Assembly (NCBI RefSeq): GCF_030548295.1 | Contig: NZ_JAUOSB010000002.1 | Coordinates: 126,001 to 190,000, forward strand | Direction: 5' to 3' | Length of the DNA stretch: 64,000 bases | DNA from: Wenyingzhuangia sp. 2_MG-2023 | GTDB taxonomy: Bacteria; Bacteroidota; Bacteroidia; Flavobacteriales; Flavobacteriaceae | Translations under genes and position numbers: made by a program | Notes under the pieces: model-generated | The model's input: the letters and a program-made list of their open reading frames with translations, nothing else | Told to the model about the DNA's origin: nothing | Database searches by the model: none | Shown: positions 61,564 to 64,000 of the stretch, piece after piece | Numbering within the stretch: position 1 is the stretch's first letter | Layout: every line of letters begins with the position of its first letter

Positions 61564-64000
61564 CTATTCGAAAACAGTATCCAGTTCAATATCTATAAAC
61601 CTAAATCCACCTAAAGGAATTTCTATTTGACTCGCTGAATTTGAAACTTTAAATTTTTCTTTACTCAACACGTCAGTAACCCCAACTGGTTTTATAGTAT
61701 TGAATTGTACTACAGCTGTACTCTTTGCAGGATTGATATAACCATTATCTATTAACGTTAACCTTAAATGCCTTGGTGAAGTTTGAGCCACTACCCAAGC
61801 CACATCTCCAGACACCGTAATTGGTAATTTTTTAGCACCTTCTTTAATAGCGGTTTCTACTACTTTGTAATATTCATCTGCTTTATAGGTTTGCTTTCCA
61901 TCAGCTGAATAATAATTACGTCCATCTGTAATAAATTCTTTTAAAATATTTTTATAGATAGGATGCAAATTATCTTTTAACAATCCTCTAGGAGCATTAG
62001 CATCGGCAAATACACCTTGTTGAGGAGGAGTAATTAGCACCAATCCGTTTTGATACGGAGCTAAAAAGTTTACTCTTCTTTCTTTAACACCTGCTGCATA
62101 TCTAGAAAAGTCCCAATTGGTAACTTGTGCTCCTGGCCAAGAACCATTCATTCTACTAAACACAAAAGGATTGTTTTTCTCAAATTCTTCATCGTAAAAA
62201 GTAGTCCATTTTACATTAGCTCCATCGTTTAAAAAGTGATGATCTGGTTCTTTCATACTAACATGTACTGGCGATAAACTTAAAATTTGATTACGCTTAG
62301 GAACATACAAAGCTCCTTTGGCAATTAACTCCCAATAGACACTCATATAATCTTGATCTATAGAAAAGTTGTTAATAAACTGGGCTCCGTTAGAAGTATG
62401 AAAAATTAACATTCTTAAAAAATGGCTTGGTAATCTTTGATAACCTAACTGACGAGCTCTATCTATAGAAACATTGTCTGGAACTGCACGAGTTCCCCAA
62501 CCGTTTACAACACCACTTGTCCACATTCCCATTCTACCTGCCAAACTAAATTCCATTGTTTTATCGGTAGTTTCTTCCATAGAAGGTACAAATACATCAG
62601 CAAACTCTCCAGACATTAATCTAGACCATTCACTTAAATAATTAGATCCTAACCAAAACACATTTTTATTTCTTAAAAACACATTAGTATTTTTTCCTTT
62701 TGCATAATCAGCTAAAGGATATATTAAATGATTGGTTAAAAAACTTAAATTTTCTGGATTGTGATCTTCTACTTCCGGATAAATTAACACCGTCTTTTTT
62801 CCATCTGCTTTGTCTATTACTTTTTTTGTAGTTTCTAAACTAAACATAAAAGGATCGTTACCATGTCCTGCCCAATAAGCAACTCCAGGCTCTCCATTGT
62901 ATTCTTTTGTTATAGTTTCTACAGCTTGTTGCTGGGTTAACGTATATTTCTTTCTTCTATCTCTTGCTTTTTTATACTTAGCATTTGTAAAACTAGATCT
63001 ATCAAACTTTTCTACATTTCTTAAAAATATAGAATTTAAAAAGATTGGATTATGATACTTTTTATCAATATTATTCTTTAGACTAACCAAATTATCTGGC
63101 ACACCTTCTGTCATTAAAAACACAGATTCTGATTGATTTTGCCATTTTGGTTTCTCAAAATCTTTTAAATTTTGGGCTACTTTTTCTCTTTCCTCTATAA
63201 TTTGTGCAATCTTCCCTTTAGGTTCTAACTCTTTAAACTTTTTTTTCCAATCTTTCTGATCCGTATCTATTACATGTATACAACTCCCTCCACTTTGTGA
63301 ACTAGCTAATAACACTTTATTTGTTTGAGAATCTTTCCATAAATCATTATACGCATAAGTTCCTTCTAGCCTTTCTTCTTTGGCTGGATTCTCAACATTG
63401 TACAAGCGAATTTGATTCCCTGCTCTGCTTAAAAAAGTTTTTTGATCAATTAATACCGTATGCACAATATCGTATCCAAATTTAACTTTGTTGATTTGTT
63501 TAAAACTAAAAGTATCCTTTTCTAAATCGTAAGTTGAAACTAGTAAATCATTTACATGTGCCGATGCTCCAAGAACAACATCTTGATTTCCATCATTATT
63601 TACATCTACAATTTCTACATGCCCAATAGGTCTAATTCTTATTTTGTTTTTTAGTTCCTTAGGAGCTACAATTTTTGTTTTTTTAAAAGGAGTTTCTTCT
63701 AAAGGATTAAAGAAATATAAAGTTCCAGGAACATTCATATGATTGTTACTCCCTAAAACTAACAACACTTCGGTACCATCAGCTTTTTTAACAGGCCTAA
63801 TAAAATTGGCAGCACACTCATTGCTTTTAGGCATTTCCTTTTTGTACTTGCTCCAAGGTTTTTCTATAGAAAACACAGAAGAATGAATTGTTTTTAACAA
63901 CATTCCTTTAGCAGATAAATAATAAATATTTTTGTCAAAACCACCTGCAACTACATAAGATTTATTTCCGTTTTTAAGAATGGTAACAGCATACATAGGT
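61564..64000 (-). CDS. GH150-like lambda-carrageenase, 5' end beyond the window
   Basis: The frame is open to the right edge; a Pro codon precedes the first Met (63996), and both match an internal stretch ('PMYAVT') of the 57048 gene near residue 166, so about 165 residues are missing, including leader and part of the propeller. The visible part has propeller repeats to about residue 270, then 'WAGHGNDPFM', 'YPEVEDH', 'VPSMEETTDKTME' and the same C-terminal Ig-like end as its sister. It aligns well with 57048 over its whole length, with insertions and exchanges only in loops, consistent with a duplicated pair. Endo-lambda-carrageenase action is inferred as for the sister gene. Confidence 0.66.
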   Translation of the reverse strand, partial: PMYAVTILKNGNKSYVVAGGFDKNIYYLSAKGMLLKTIHSSVFSIEKPWSKYKKEMPKSNECAANFIRPVKKADGTEVLLVLGSNNHMNVPGTLYFFNPLEETPFKKTKIVAPKELKNKIRIRPIGHVEIVDVNNDGNQDVVLGASAHVNDLLVSTYDLEKDTFSFKQINKVKFGYDIVHTVLIDQKTFLSRAGNQIRLYNVENPAKEERLEGTYAYNDLWKDSQTNKVLLASSQSGGSCIHVIDTDQKDWKKKFKELEPKGKIAQIIEEREKVAQNLKDFEKPKWQNQSESVFLMTEGVPDNLVSLKNNIDKKYHNPIFLNSIFLRNVEKFDRSSFTNAKYKKARDRRKKYTLTQQQAVETITKEYNGEPGVAYWAGHGNDPFMFSLETTKKVIDKADGKKTVLIYPEVEDHNPENLSFLTNHLIYPLADYAKGKNTNVFLRNKNVFWLGSNYLSEWSRLMSGEFADVFVPSMEETTDKTMEFSLAGRMGMWTSGVVNGWGTRAVPDNVSIDRARQLGYQRLPSHFLRMLIFHTSNGAQFINNFSIDQDYMSVYWELIAKGALYVPKRNQILSLSPVHVSMKEPDHHFLNDGANVKWTTFYDEEFEKNNPFVFSRMNGSWPGAQVTNWDFSRYAAGVKERRVNFLAPYQNGLVLITPPQQGVFADANAPRGLLKDNLHPIYKNILKEFITDGRNYYSADGKQTYKADEYYKVVETAIKEGAKKLPITVSGDVAWVVAQTSPRHLRLTLIDNGYINPAKSTAVVQFNTIKPVGVTDVLSKEKFKVSNSASQIEIPLGGFRFIDIELDTVFE

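Noticed and set aside
1-64000. Mobile elements or horizontal island borders
   Set aside because: No transposase, integrase, direct repeats at ends, or tRNA gene was seen; base composition looks even throughout by eye.

Overview
The window is AT-rich and reads as part of a marine flavobacterial (Bacteroidota) genome. The signs are type IX secretion C-terminal domains, many lipoprotein and SPase I leaders typical of Bacteroidota, start codons without Shine-Dalgarno sequences, TAnnTTTG-type -7 boxes and a sulfatase-rich glycan degradation locus. A Wenyingzhuangia-like genus is only a guess. There is no phage, insertion sequence, CRISPR array or RNA gene that I can see. Nearly all genes lie on the minus strand, so the transcription units run right to left. 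Only two clear genes (a DUF1080 lipoprotein and a DUF2911 protein) are on the plus strand.

The gene content points to one sulfated galactan, most likely lambda-carrageenan or a close relative. There are three large proteins with an N-terminal beta-propeller and a shared C-terminal catalytic region that resemble GH150 lambda-carrageenases, three GH110-like alpha-1,3-galactosidases, three GH2 beta-galactosidase-like enzymes, two clan GH-A (GH42/GH167-like) enzymes, one small clan GH-D (GH36-like) enzyme, and twelve S1 sulfatases with intact formylglycine motifs. Accessory genes include two SASA-type esterases, an SGNH esterase, a PIG-L deacetylase fusion, an FAD-dependent oxidoreductase, a DUF1080 protein, a sodium:solute symporter with a 35-residue companion, and several carbohydrate-binding or fibronectin-type proteins.

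Layout in transcription order within each unit: 1-1816 GH110-like gene cut by the left edge; 8574 to 1963 three sulfatases and a GH2; 10761 to 8947 GH110; 12446 to 10887 sulfatase; 12641-13561 (+) DUF1080; 21734 to 13598 sulfatase, GH42-like, FN3 lipoprotein, GH2; 26099 to 21906 GH150-like and sulfatase; 31062 to 26274 GH2, sulfatase, SGNH esterase, preceded by a remnant of a deleted sialate esterase gene; 32828 to 31305 sulfatase; 34399 to 32948 GH-D; 34664-35515 (+) DUF2911; 39871 to 35571 PIG-L, small membrane protein, symporter; 46087 to 39999 two esterases and three sulfatases; 48560 to 46287 GH42-like; 51751 to 48715 unknown protein and GH110; 55350 to 51916 sulfatase and FAD oxidoreductase; 59963 to 55465 GH150-like and a T9SS binding protein; 61382 to 60111 T9SS binding protein; right edge to 61564 GH150-like gene missing its 5' end.

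A working model: T9SS-secreted or surface GH150-like endo-enzymes cut the polymer, binding proteins hold it at the surface, sulfatases strip 2-, 4- or 6-sulfates, and GH110 (alpha-1,3), GH2 and GH42-like (beta) enzymes take the desulfated oligosaccharides to galactose, with the SSS permease as importer. No SusC/SusD pair, regulator or sulfatase-maturing enzyme is present, so the locus must extend beyond the window or depend on genes elsewhere. A TGTAC element sits 93-99 nt upstream of five start codons and may mark a shared regulon.
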